The notes under the pieces were generated by a model. That model saw nothing but the letters and a program-made list of their open reading frames with translations, searched no databases and had not been told where the DNA came from. A stretch of DNA of 64,000 nt. Origin: Aquipuribacter sp. SD81 (lineage in GTDB: Bacteria; Actinomycetota; Actinomycetes; Actinomycetales; JBBAYJ01). Made by a program: the position numbers and the translations under genes. Shown piece after piece: positions 42,456 through 51,119 of the stretch (position 1 is its first letter; each line of letters starts with the position of its first letter). Location: assembly GCF_037153975.1 (NCBI RefSeq), contig NZ_JBBAYJ010000017.1:1-64000 (forward strand), written 5' to 3'.

Positions 42456-43750
42456 GGGGCGCTCCTCGCGGTCGGTGCGGTGCTGGGGGAGGTGGTGGCG
42501 GTCCCCGGTGCGGGGGCGTCCGCGACGACGACGTCGAGCCGGCCGTCAGCGAGGTCGACCCGGAGCCCGCTGCCGGGCGGTGCCTGGGCGGACGACGTCA
42601 CGACGTGGCCGTCGTCGCGGCGCACGACGGCGTACCCGCGCGCGAGGGTCGCGCCCGGCGACAGGGCCCGCAGGTGGGCGAGGGTCGCCGCGAGCGACTC
42701 CGACCGTCGTTCCAGGCCGCGCCGCGCGGCGGCCCGACCGCGGGTGCGGAGGTCGGCGAGGGCTGCGACGCGCTGCTCGAAGAGCCCCCTGAGGTCGCGC
42801 AGGGCGGGCCGGGCCCGCAGGTCCGCGAGCGCGGCCCGCTCCCGCTCGACACGCCGGCGCACCACGGCGCGGGCCCGCTCGTGCGCCTGCCCGACGACGG
42901 CGCGCTCCGCGGCGGCGTCCGGCACGACCCGGCGCGCGGCGTCGGTGGGGGTCGACGCGCGGACGTCGGCGACGAGGTCGAGCAGCGGGGTGTCGACCTC
43001 GTGGCCGATCGCCGACACCACCGGCGTCGTGCAGGCGGCCACCACGCGCAGCAGCGACTCGTTGCTGAAGGGCAGCAGGTCCTCGGTCGAGCCCCCACCG
43101 CGGGCCACGACGACGACGTCGACGTCGGGGTGGGCGTCGAGCTCGCGGACGGCGTCGCTGACCTGCTGCACCGCGAGCGGTCCCTGCACCGCCACCTCGC
43201 GCACCTCCACGCGGACGGCGGGCCAGCGTCGGCGGGCGTTGTCCACGACGTCGCGCTCGGCGGCGCTGCCGCGCCCGCAGACGAGCCCGACCGTGCCGGG
43301 CAGGAACGGCAGCGGCCGCTTGCGGGAGGCGTCGAAGAGGCCCTCGCCGGCGAGCGTGCGGCGCAGCTGCTCGAGGCGGGCGAGCAGCTCGCCCTCGCCG
43401 ACGGGGCGCACGAGCACGACGAACAGCGACAGGCTGCCGCGCCCGGTGTGGAAGCGGACCTGCACCCGCAGCACGACACGGGCGCCCTCGCGGACGCCCG
43501 GCCCCGCGGCCTCGACGGTGCGGACCGGCGCCACCGCCTGCATCGACGTGTCGGTGTCGGTGTCGCGCAGCCGGAGGAAGGCGAGGCCCGAACCCGGGCG
43601 CCGGTCGAGCGAGACGAGCTGGGCCTCGACCCACAGCGCCGGCATCCTGTCGACGTACACGCCGATGTTGTGCGCGAGCAGCCGCAGCGGCCACGGCTGC
43701 TCCGCCGTGGTGTCGCTCGCCCGCTCGGGCAGTGCGCGGACGCGTTCCAT
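42452..43750 (-). CDS. xseA: exodeoxyribonuclease VII large subunit
   Basis: A 432-aa nuclease subunit. An OB-fold N-terminal domain ([20 protein letters not shown]) is followed by the catalytic segment [20 protein letters not shown] and [20 protein letters not shown], then a long coiled coil and the C-terminal [13 protein letters not shown] repeat. ATG at 43750. A TAGGTT box 8 bases upstream suggests a leaderless mRNA, divergent from ispH. Confidence 0.95.
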   Translation of the reverse strand: MERVRALPERASDTTAEQPWPLRLLAHNIGVYVDRMPALWVEAQLVSLDRRPGSGLAFLRLRDTDTDTSMQAVAPVRTVEAAGPGVREGARVVLRVQVRFHTGRGSLSLFVVLVRPVGEGELLARLEQLRRTLAGEGLFDASRKRPLPFLPGTVGLVCGRGSAAERDVVDNARRRWPAVRVEVREVAVQGPLAVQQVSDAVRELDAHPDVDVVVVARGGGSTEDLLPFSNESLLRVVAACTTPVVSAIGHEVDTPLLDLVADVRASTPTDAARRVVPDAAAERAVVGQAHERARAVVRRRVERERAALADLRARPALRDLRGLFEQRVAALADLRTRGRAAARRGLERRSESLAATLAHLRALSPGATLARGYAVVRRDDGHVVTSSAQAPPGSGLRVDLADGRLDVVVADAPAPGTATTSPSTAPTARSAP

Positions 43751-43758
43751 CGCGGGCA

Positions 43759-43768
43759 AACCTACGAT
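43759..43768. promoter_or_regulatory. overlapping divergent -10 boxes for xseA and ispH
   Basis: On the plus strand TACGAT (43763-43768) is 6 bases before the ispH GTG. On the minus strand TAGGTT (43764-43759) is 8 bases before the xseA ATG. The hexamers share two base pairs. Only 24 bp separate the start codons, so both mRNAs are predicted to be leaderless and initiation in one direction should exclude the other. Confidence 0.55.
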
Positions 43769-43774
43769 GGGGTC

Positions 43775-44758
43775 GTGACGGATTCCCCCAAGCGTGTCCT
43801 CCTGGCGGCTCCCCGCGGCTACTGCGCCGGCGTCGACAGGGCCGTGGTGGCCGTCGAGAAGGCGCTGGAGCTCTACGGCCCGCCCGTGTACGTGCGCAAG
43901 CAGATCGTGCACAACAAGCACGTCGTGGAGACCCTCGCGGCCCGCGGCGCCGTCTTCGTCGACGAGACCGATGAGGTGCCGGAGGGCGCCCGGGTCGTGT
44001 TCAGCGCGCACGGCGTCTCGCCGCAGGTCCACGCCGAGGCGGCCCGCCGCATGCTGCAGACCATCGACGCGACGTGCCCGCTCGTGACCAAGGTGCACCG
44101 CGAGGCGGTCCGCTTCGCCGACGACGACTTCGACATCCTGCTCATCGGCCACGAGGGCCACGAGGAGGTCGAGGGCACCGCGGGCGAGGCGCCGGAGCGC
44201 ATCCAGCTCGTCGACGGGCCCGACGACGTCGACGGCGTCGTCGTGCGCGACCCCTCACGGGTCGTGTGGCTGTCGCAGACCACGCTGAGCGTCGACGAGA
44301 CGATGGAGACGGTCCGCCGGCTGCGCGAGCGCTTCCCCGAGCTGCAGGACCCGCCGAGCGACGACATCTGCTACGCGACCCAGAACCGCCAGGTCGCGGT
44401 GAAGAAGGTCGCCCGCGAGGCCGAGCTCGTCATCGTGGTCGGCTCGGCGAACTCCTCCAACAGCGTCCGGCTCGTGGAGGTCGCGCTCGAGAACGGCGCG
44501 GACGCCTCCTACCGGGTGGACAACGTGCGCGAGATCGACGAGGCGTGGCTGGACGGCGTCTCGACGGTCGGCGTCACGTCCGGCGCGTCGGTGCCGGAGA
44601 TCCTCGTCCGCGAGGTCCTCGACTGGCTGGCCGGGCGCGGCTACGGCTCGGTCGAGGAGGTCGTGACGGCGGAGGAGGACCTGCTGTTCTCGCTGCCGAA
44701 GGAGCTGCGCCGCGACATCAAGCAGGCCAAGCAGCAGGCCGCGGCCGCCCGGGCCTGA
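43775..44758 (+). CDS. ispH: 4-hydroxy-3-methylbut-2-enyl diphosphate reductase
   Basis: A 327-aa [4Fe-4S] enzyme, the last step of the MEP isoprenoid pathway, giving IPP and DMAPP. The three cluster Cys are in [22 protein letters not shown] and [11 protein letters not shown]; the catalytic-type Glu lies in [11 protein letters not shown]. Full length. GTG at 43775 is the leaderless start. The isoprenoids it supplies feed, among others, the two UbiA prenyltransferases in this window. Confidence 0.96.
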   Translation: MTDSPKRVLLAAPRGYCAGVDRAVVAVEKALELYGPPVYVRKQIVHNKHVVETLAARGAVFVDETDEVPEGARVVFSAHGVSPQVHAEAARRMLQTIDATCPLVTKVHREAVRFADDDFDILLIGHEGHEEVEGTAGEAPERIQLVDGPDDVDGVVVRDPSRVVWLSQTTLSVDETMETVRRLRERFPELQDPPSDDICYATQNRQVAVKKVAREAELVIVVGSANSSNSVRLVEVALENGADASYRVDNVREIDEAWLDGVSTVGVTSGASVPEILVREVLDWLAGRGYGSVEEVVTAEEDLLFSLPKELRRDIKQAKQQAAAARA

Positions 44759-44760
44759 CA

Positions 44761-45069
44761 GTGCCGGCCCGCGGGGACCGCTCCGGACCGCCCACCGACT
44801 GGGTGAGCGGGGAGCGGGTGTTCGCGCCGCCCACCGGGACGCTGGACGTCGACTGGCTGGTGCCCGCGGTCCTCGAGGCCGTGCCGGGGTCGACGCCGGA
44901 GCAGGCGCGCACCGCGCTCGTCGCGGCCGCCACGGCGCCGGGCGGTCCCGACGACGCGGGTGAGCCGGCGGGGGAGACGGCGGAGGAGAGCCGGCCGGAC
45001 GACCCCGACGAGGTGCGGCTCGCGGCGGACCGGGTGGTGGCCGAGGCCCGGCGGTCGTTCCGGGCCTGA
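44761..45069 (+). CDS. hypothetical protein, 102 aa
   Basis: I do not recognise a family. The GTG at 44761 starts two bases after the ispH stop, implying coupling. The middle (TLDVDWLVPAVLEAVPGSTPEQARTALVA) looks like a short helical domain; the rest is acidic and Ala/Glu-rich. Codon use matches the neighbours. Coding is likely but function is unknown. Confidence 0.6.
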   Translation: MPARGDRSGPPTDWVSGERVFAPPTGTLDVDWLVPAVLEAVPGSTPEQARTALVAAATAPGGPDDAGEPAGETAEESRPDDPDEVRLAADRVVAEARRSFRA

Positions 45070-45082
45070 TCACAGCCGAGCC

Positions 45083-45397
45083 GTGACACCCGCCGAGCGA
45101 CCCGATGAGGGCGCCGACGTGGGTGCCGACGTGGTCGCCGACGTGGGTGCCGACCCCATCCCGGGGATCGACGCGATGCTGAGCGGCGGGCACCCGAGCT
45201 CGCTCGGGCGGACCGCCGAGGTGGTCGACCTCGTGCTCGCCGACGGCCGGGGCGTCAGGACGCAGACCGCCGCGGGCCGTCGAGCTCTGCGCCGCCGGCG
45301 TGCTTGGGGTGGCTCCGGCCCCGCGGAGCGACGGAGCCCGGTCGGCCGTCCGGGCCCTCCGGGTCGGCGAGGCCGTCGAGCAGCTCCGGGGCCGTGA
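45083..45397 (+). pseudogene. 3'-truncated remnant of a conserved helical-repeat protein gene
   Basis: The frame encodes an acidic start, partly a Gly-Ala-Asp-Val repeat, then IDAMLSGGHPSSLGRTAEVVDLVLADG, which I recognise as the N-terminal segment of a ~150-aa actinobacterial protein that normally continues with helical repeats. After residue ~58 the sequence turns into Arg-rich antisense of rmuC and stops at 45397. The 3' two-thirds appear to have been lost where rmuC now ends (45255). It may still be translated as a 104-aa product. Family recognition is from memory and needs a search. Confidence 0.5.
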
Positions 45398-46463
45398 GGG
45401 GCCGCGGCACCGCGTCGAGCGCCGCGAGCTCGGCGAGGCCGTCGTCGACGACGCCCAGGTCGCGCATCCGCCGCGCCGTGACGAGCACCCGGGTCTCCAG
45501 CGAGCCGACCATCGTGTTGTACGCCTCGACCGAGCGGTGCAGGTCACGGCCGAGGCGCTGCGCGTGCCCCCCGAGCGTGCCGAGCCGCGCGTGGAGCTCG
45601 CGGCCCACCTCGAACAGCTCGCGCGCGGAGCCGGCGAGCGCCTCCTGCTGCCAGGTGAGCGCGACGGTCCGCAGCAGCGCGAGGAGCGTCGTCGGCGTGG
45701 CGAGCACGACCCGCTTCGCCATGGCGGCCTCCAGCAGCGCCGGGTCCGCGTCGCACGCGGCGGCGAGGAACGCCTCGCCGGGCACGAAGCACACGACCAG
45801 CTCCGGCGACGGCTCGAAGGCCGTCCAGTACTCCTTGGCCGCGAGCGCGTCGACGTGGCGGCGCAGCGAGGCGGCGTGGGCGGCGTGGTCCTGCTCGAGG
45901 AAACCCGCGAGTGGCGCCTTCGCGTCGACGACGACGTGCTTGCCGCCGGGCAGACGCACCACGAGGTCCGGCCGTACCGCCGCGCCTGCGCGCGAGGTCC
46001 CCGACGCCTGCGCCGTGAAGTCGACCCGCTCGAGCATGCCCGCGTGCTCGACGACCCGGCGCAGCTGCACCTCCCCCCATGCGCCGCGGACGTTGGGCGA
46101 GCGGAGCGCTCCCGCGAGCGCCTCGGTCTGCGAGCGCAGGGCCTCGTTCGTGCTCGCGAGCCCGCTCAGCTGCTCGCGGAGGCCGGCGTACTGGTCGACG
46201 CGGTCGCGTTCGAGCACCGACACCTGCCGCTCGACCCGCGCGAGGGCCGAGGTGAGGGGGGCGAGCGCACGGTCGGTGCCGTCGCGCTCGGCGAGCGTGC
46301 GGCGGAGGTCGTCGGCCTGCGAGCGGACCATGTCGCGCTCCGCTACCACCTGGGCGTGCTCCGCCCGTGCCCGGGCGCGCAGCAGCGTGGTCGCGGCGGC
46401 CGCACCGGCTGCGGTGCCGAGCAGCAGGCCGAGCACGAGGAGCAGGAGGGGGAGCGGGTCCAT
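45255..46463 (-). CDS. rmuC: DNA recombination protein RmuC
   Basis: A 402-aa protein with an N-terminal transmembrane helix (PLLLLVLGLLLGTAAGAAAATT), a coiled coil (residues ~35-115) and the RmuC nuclease-like domain: SPNVRGAWGEVQLRRVVEHAG, VVDAKAPLAGF, FVPGEAFLAAA and YNTMVGSLETRVL. The last ~40 residues (PDGRPGSVAPRGRSHPK...) are not family-like and overlap the truncated gene on the other strand. Neighbour of ychF, as in many actinobacteria. Confidence 0.93.
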   Translation of the reverse strand: MDPLPLLLLVLGLLLGTAAGAAAATTLLRARARAEHAQVVAERDMVRSQADDLRRTLAERDGTDRALAPLTSALARVERQVSVLERDRVDQYAGLREQLSGLASTNEALRSQTEALAGALRSPNVRGAWGEVQLRRVVEHAGMLERVDFTAQASGTSRAGAAVRPDLVVRLPGGKHVVVDAKAPLAGFLEQDHAAHAASLRRHVDALAAKEYWTAFEPSPELVVCFVPGEAFLAAACDADPALLEAAMAKRVVLATPTTLLALLRTVALTWQQEALAGSARELFEVGRELHARLGTLGGHAQRLGRDLHRSVEAYNTMVGSLETRVLVTARRMRDLGVVDDGLAELAALDAVPRPLTAPELLDGLADPEGPDGRPGSVAPRGRSHPKHAGGAELDGPRRSAS

Positions 46464-46533
46464 ACGGCGATGGTCCGCCGCGGCCCGGACACAACCCGGC
46501 AGCGACGCGCGCCGGGGCTCGCCGGCACCCCCG

Positions 46534-46539
46534 TAGACT
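46534..46539 (+). promoter_or_regulatory. candidate -10 box for leaderless ychF mRNA
   Basis: TAGACT lies 8 bases before the GTG at 46548 and no Shine-Dalgarno sequence is present between them. Confidence 0.4.
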
Positions 46540-46547
46540 CCCCGCAC

Positions 46548-47645
46548 GTGGCTCTGACCATCGGCATCGTGGGACTGCCCAACGTGGGCAAGTCGACCCT
46601 GTTCAACGCGCTCACCGCCAACGAGGTGCTGGCCGCGAACTACCCGTTCGCGACCATCGAGCCGAACGTCGGGGTGGTCCCGCTGCCGGACGAGCGCCTC
46701 GACCGGCTCGCGGAGATCTTCGCGAGCGAGCGGACCGTGCCCGCGACGGTGTCGTTCGTCGACATCGCCGGCATCGTGCGCGGCGCGAGCGAGGGCCAGG
46801 GGCTCGGCAACAAGTTCCTGGCCAACATCCGCGAGGCCGACGCGATCTGCCAGGTCATCCGCGCCTTCGTCGACGACGACGTCACGCACGTCGACGGTCG
46901 CGTCGACCCCGCGGCCGACATCGAGACCATCAACACCGAGCTCGTCCTCGCCGACCTGCAGACGGTCGAGAACGCGCTGCCGCGCCTGGAGAAGGAGGTC
47001 CGCGGCAAGAAGACGGACCCCGCCGTCCTCGCCGCCGCGCAGCAGGCCGAGGCGACGCTGTCCGACGGCGTGCCGCTGTCGAGCGCGGTCAAGGCGGGTC
47101 GGCTCGAGGCGGCGCACCTGCGCGAGCTCGGCCTGCTGACGACCAAGCCGTTCCTCTACGTCTTCAACGTCGACGCGGCCACCCTCGGCGACGACGAGGC
47201 GGCGCTCGCGCGACGGCAGGAGCTGGCCGCCCTCGTCGCGCCGGCCGAGGCCATCTTCCTCGACGCGCAGCTGGAGTCCGACCTCGCAGGGCTGGAGCCG
47301 GAGGACGCCGCCGAGCTGCTCGCGGAGTCCGGCCAGAGCGAGCCCGGTCTGCACCAGCTCGCGCGCGTCGGCTTCGCCACCCTCGGCCTGCAGACCTACC
47401 TGACGGCCGGCCCCAAGGAGTCCCGCGCCTGGACCATCCCGCAGGGGGCCACGGCGCCGGAGGCCGCGGGTGTGATCCACACCGACTTCCAGCGCGGCTT
47501 CATCAAGGCGGAGGTCGTGTCCTACGGCGACCTCGTGGACGCGGGCTCCATGGCGGAGGCGAAGTCCCGCGGCAAGGTCCGCATGGAGGGCAAGGACTAC
47601 GTGATGGCCGACGGCGACGTCGTGGAGTTCCGCTTCAACGTCTGA
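46548..47645 (+). CDS. ychF: redox-responsive ribosome-associated ATPase/GTPase YchF
   Basis: A 365-aa OBG-family P-loop protein. G1 GLPNVGKST, G3 DIAGIVRGASEGQGLGNKF, and the noncanonical G4 FNVD that gives ATP preference are seen, then the coiled-coil domain and the C-terminal TGS domain (TYLTAGPKESRAWTIPQGAT...DGDVVEFRFNV). It binds ribosomes. Full length; the GTG start fits. Confidence 0.96.
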   Translation: MALTIGIVGLPNVGKSTLFNALTANEVLAANYPFATIEPNVGVVPLPDERLDRLAEIFASERTVPATVSFVDIAGIVRGASEGQGLGNKFLANIREADAICQVIRAFVDDDVTHVDGRVDPAADIETINTELVLADLQTVENALPRLEKEVRGKKTDPAVLAAAQQAEATLSDGVPLSSAVKAGRLEAAHLRELGLLTTKPFLYVFNVDAATLGDDEAALARRQELAALVAPAEAIFLDAQLESDLAGLEPEDAAELLAESGQSEPGLHQLARVGFATLGLQTYLTAGPKESRAWTIPQGATAPEAAGVIHTDFQRGFIKAEVVSYGDLVDAGSMAEAKSRGKVRMEGKDYVMADGDVVEFRFNV

Positions 47646-48004
47646 GGGTTCCGCTTCGACGTCTGACCGGGCCGCGCCCGGCCGAGCCGCTGCGCGCCGC
47701 CCCCCGGGCAGGGGTGGGTCGTCGCGCGCTCGCGACGGGTGCTGGCTGGGAAGGCGCGACACGCCGGACCCGACCAGCAGGAGCCAGCACTCGTCGCAAC
47801 ATGACGAGTGCTGGGTCTGCGGCGGCTCGGCCGGCGTGTCGGCCCCTCCCACCCAGCCCGCGTCGTGAGCGTCGCGGTACCTACCCTGTGGCTCGGCCCG
47901 GTCGGGCGGCGAACCGGACCGACGCGCGTTGCGGAGGCCGGCGGGACGGCCGGTGGCCGGCGGGACGGCCGGTGGCCGGCGGTCCCGCCGCGGGACGGCA
48001 GGCT
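47646..48004. other. non-coding stretch with stem-loop and direct repeats
   Basis: A 359-bp gap. It holds a perfect 11-bp hairpin (CAGCACTCGTC, loop of seven, GACGAGTGCTG; 47785-47813), a further copy of its arm in inverted order near 47736-47748, a 19-bp direct repeat GGCCGGCGGGACGGCCGGT (47936-47973, plus a half copy to 47982), and GTCCCG-ccg-CGGGAC before the TauE gene. I see no gene. The hairpin may terminate ychF; the repeated TGCTGGCT arms look like a mobile REP/MITE-type relic. Confidence 0.6.
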
Positions 48005-48832
48005 GTGACGGTGCCCAGCGACGCCGTCGTGCTCGACCCCCTCACCCTCAGCGCGTGCCTGGTCGTCGTCGCGCTCGGGGCGCTCGTGCAGGGGGTGCTC
48101 GGCTTCGGCCTCGCGCTCCTTGCCGTGCCGGTGCTCGTGTTCCTCGTCCCTGGGCTCGTGCCCGTCGGGGTGCTCGTGGCGGTCCTGCCGCTGGTCGTGC
48201 TGCAGGCGCTCCGGGAGCGTGCGCACGTCGACGCCCGGGGCTTCGGCTGGGCGCTCGTAGGGCGCGTGCCCGGCGGGCTGGCCGGGGCCGCGGCCGTCGC
48301 CCTGCTGCCGGTGCGGGGACTGCAGCTGCTCGTGGCGGCCACGGTGCTCGCCGCCGTCGGTGCGGCGGTCCACGCCGACAGTCCCCGCCGGGTCCGCCGA
48401 GACGGGCTGGCCGGGCCTGACCCCGAGCTTGCCGTCCTCCCGCCCGCCGGCGGCGCGACGGCACGACAGCCCCGCCGGGCCACGCTCGCGCTCGCCGGTG
48501 CCCTCAGCGGCCTCGGCGGCACGACCTCGGGCATCGGCGGGCCGCCGATGGCGATCGCGTACCGGAACGCGGGCGGGCAGGTGCTGCGGGCCACGCTCGC
48601 GACGTTCTTCCTCGTCGGCGCCCTGCTCAGCCTCGGCTCGCTCCTCGCGGTCGGCGAGGTGAGCACGGCGAGCCTCGCCCAGGGTGCGGTCCTCGTCCCG
48701 GCCGTCGTCGTCGGGTACCTCGCCGCCGCTCCGCTGCGGCGCCGGGTCGACCCCGTCCGGGTGCGGCAGGCGGTCCTCGTCGTCTCCGCGGCTGCCGGTG
48801 CGGGCCTCCTCGTGCAGGCGCTGCTGCCGTGA
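48005..48832 (+). CDS. TSUP (TauE/SafE) family transporter
   Basis: A 275-aa membrane protein with about eight helices. The two TauE repeats begin ALGALVQGVLGFGLALLAVP and SGLGGTTSGIGGPPMAIAY, the latter the family's conserved GGPP loop. Such proteins export or import organosulfur anions or related organic anions. GTG 48005 or 48011 are both possible. No sulfur genes are adjacent. Confidence 0.88.
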   Translation: MTVPSDAVVLDPLTLSACLVVVALGALVQGVLGFGLALLAVPVLVFLVPGLVPVGVLVAVLPLVVLQALRERAHVDARGFGWALVGRVPGGLAGAAAVALLPVRGLQLLVAATVLAAVGAAVHADSPRRVRRDGLAGPDPELAVLPPAGGATARQPRRATLALAGALSGLGGTTSGIGGPPMAIAYRNAGGQVLRATLATFFLVGALLSLGSLLAVGEVSTASLAQGAVLVPAVVVGYLAAAPLRRRVDPVRVRQAVLVVSAAAGAGLLVQALLP

Positions 48833-49059
48833 GGTCGCTCCCAGGCGTTACCCAGGCACCGCCCGGTTTGTCACGGTGCGTGCGCGAATGTGCCGTGCTG
48901 CTACCGCGCGGTGACGACGGTACGCGCACGACGGTTGCGACTCGGTAACGAGGGGCCTCCGTTCTTGCGGTCGTCGTCCGGTCTGCGGCATGTTTCGGCG
49001 GTCACCCGCCGTTCCGGCCAGAAACCGTGCGGCGACAGAAACCTGATGGAGGATCCCCA

Positions 49060-50835
49060 GTGATCAGCACCCGGACAAGCGCGAAGGTCATCGCGCTGCT
49101 CGCCGGCTCCGCCCTCGTCCTCAGCGCCTGCGCGACGTCGGACGACGGTGCCGCGGAGGGCGAGGCCACGGCCGGCGGCGGCGACGCGGCGACGGCGGAG
49201 CCCACGGACACCGGCGCGAGCGCCGGCGAGGCCGCTGGCAGCGGCACGTTCACGTGGGCCTACGAGCAGGAGATCTTCTCGTACAACTCGGACACCGCCG
49301 AGACCAACGCCTCCGCGAACGCAGTCGCCCTCAACCCCGTCCTGCGCGGGTTCTGGTACTTCGGTCCCGAGGGCACCGTCGAGCCGGACGAGGAGTTCGG
49401 CACGTTCGAGGTCACGAGCGAGGACCCGCTGACGATCGACTACACGTTCGCCGAGGAGGCCGTCTGGTCCGACGGCGAGCCGATCGACTGCGACGACGCC
49501 GTCCTGTACTGGGCGGCCCAGAACGGTGGCTTCCCCGAGTTCTCCGCCGCCGGCAACACCGGCTACGAGTCGCACGCGCGCCCCGACTGCGAGGACGGCG
49601 ACAAGTCGTTCACCGTCACGTACGACACGCCGTACGCCGACTACGCGGCCACCTACGGCGCCATGAAGCCGGCCCACGTGCTCGAGCGCGAGAGCGGCGT
49701 CGAGGACATCATCGCCGCGGTCGACGCCGGCGACGCCGAGGCCCTCTCCCCGGCCGCCGAGTTCTGGAACACCGGCTGGAACTTCGCGCCGGGCGAGTGG
49801 AACTCCGAGACCGCGCTGTCCTCCGGCCCGTACGTGGTCGACAGCTGGGAGGCCGGCCAGTCGCTCACCTACACGGCCAACCCCGAGTGGTGGGGCACGC
49901 CGCCGGCCAGCGACACCATCGTCACGCGCTTCATCGCGCAGGACGCCCAGGCCCAGGCGCTGCAGAACGGCGAGATCCAGGCCATGGCGCCCCAGCCCAG
50001 CCCCGACCTGCTCGCGCAGCTCGAGGCGATCGGCGACTCCATCGAGGTCGCCGGCCAGGACCAGTACACGTACGAGCACTGGGACTTCAACTTCCAGGGC
50101 GAGTTCGCGGACCCGGTGCTGCGTGAGGCGTTCGCCCTCTGCATCCCCCGCCAGACCATGATCGACAACCTCATCGCCCCGCTCAACCCCGAGGCCGAGG
50201 TGCTGAACGCGCGCTTCAGCTTCCCGTTCGAGCCCGACTACGAGGCCATCGTCGGCGCGGCCTACGACGGCCAGTCCGAGCAGGACATCGAGGCCGCCGC
50301 CGCGCTCCTCGAGGAGAACGGCCTCACGGGCACCACGCTGCGCCTCGGCCACAACGCGAACCCGCGTCGTCAGCAGGAGGCCGCCCTCATCGTCGACGCC
50401 TGCGGCCCGAACGGCGCCGGCTTCGACGTGCAGGACATCGGCAACGAGAACTTCTTCGAGGCCGACGGCGAGCTCGCCACGGGTGCCTTCGACGTCGCGC
50501 AGTTCGCGTGGGCGGGCTCCCCGCTCAAGTCGGGCTCCGTCTCGACGTTCGAGTGCGTCCCCGAGGGTGAGCCCAAGGGCAACAACAACGGCTACTACTG
50601 CAACGAGGAGGTCGACGCCCTGCTCGATCAGCTCGTGCAGGAGCCCGACGCCGACGCGCAGACCGAGCTCGTGACGCAGATCGAGACGATCCTCTGGGAG
50701 GACCTCGCCACGATCCCGGGCTTCACCTTCCCCGGCCTGCTCGCCACGACCTCCGGTGTCGAGGGCGTCGTGTACAACCCGACCCAGGCCGACCTCACGT
50801 GGAACGCGTGGGAGTGGGCGAACACCGCGCAGTGA
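49060..50835 (+). CDS. ABC transporter family 5 (oligopeptide-type) substrate-binding lipoprotein
   Basis: A 591-aa secreted lipoprotein with lipobox LSAC (Cys24), an Ala/Glu/Gly-rich tether and a family 5 SBP body (ALNPVLRGFWYFGPEG; LSSGPYVVDSWEAGQSLTYTANPEWWG; LREAFALCIPRQTMIDNL). Acidic and Asn/Gln-rich, as usual for extracellular binding proteins. GTG at 49060 has GGAGGA six bases upstream. It heads the dpp/opp-type operon; the ligand (peptide, nickel or glycoside) cannot be fixed from the sequence. Confidence 0.92.
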   Translation: MISTRTSAKVIALLAGSALVLSACATSDDGAAEGEATAGGGDAATAEPTDTGASAGEAAGSGTFTWAYEQEIFSYNSDTAETNASANAVALNPVLRGFWYFGPEGTVEPDEEFGTFEVTSEDPLTIDYTFAEEAVWSDGEPIDCDDAVLYWAAQNGGFPEFSAAGNTGYESHARPDCEDGDKSFTVTYDTPYADYAATYGAMKPAHVLERESGVEDIIAAVDAGDAEALSPAAEFWNTGWNFAPGEWNSETALSSGPYVVDSWEAGQSLTYTANPEWWGTPPASDTIVTRFIAQDAQAQALQNGEIQAMAPQPSPDLLAQLEAIGDSIEVAGQDQYTYEHWDFNFQGEFADPVLREAFALCIPRQTMIDNLIAPLNPEAEVLNARFSFPFEPDYEAIVGAAYDGQSEQDIEAAAALLEENGLTGTTLRLGHNANPRRQQEAALIVDACGPNGAGFDVQDIGNENFFEADGELATGAFDVAQFAWAGSPLKSGSVSTFECVPEGEPKGNNNGYYCNEEVDALLDQLVQEPDADAQTELVTQIETILWEDLATIPGFTFPGLLATTSGVEGVVYNPTQADLTWNAWEWANTAQ

Positions 50836-50884
50836 CGTCGGTCTGACGCCACTGCAGCAGCACCACCGCACCAGCAGCACGACG

Positions 50885-50917
50885 GACGGGGCCCCGCCCA
50901 CCAGGCGGGGCCCCGTC
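50885..50917 (+). terminator. hairpin between binding protein and permease genes
   Basis: A perfect 14-bp stem GACGGGGCCCCGCC / GGCGGGGCCCCGTC with a five-base loop (CACCA) lies 50 bp after the SBP stop and 200 bp before the first permease gene. Partial read-through here would give the usual excess of binding protein over membrane components. Confidence 0.8.
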
Positions 50918-51119
50918 CCCGTGCCGGACGCCCTCAGGCGTTCCGAGCACCCGCACGCACGACGTAGGCTCGGTGCGGCGGACGGCACGGGGCTGACCCG
51001 GTCACGACCGGGACACACGACGGCGTGGCTCCCGTGCCGCGAGACCGTCGGGCACGCCCGAGGAGCCCCCCACCAGAGGGTCGAGGACGGGTCCGGCCGA
51101 GACAACCAGGAGGCCAGCG

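Noticed and set aside
45300-46547. Upstream extension of the ychF frame
   Set aside because: It is antisense to rmuC, which has clear motifs; YchF family length is met from GTG at 46548.
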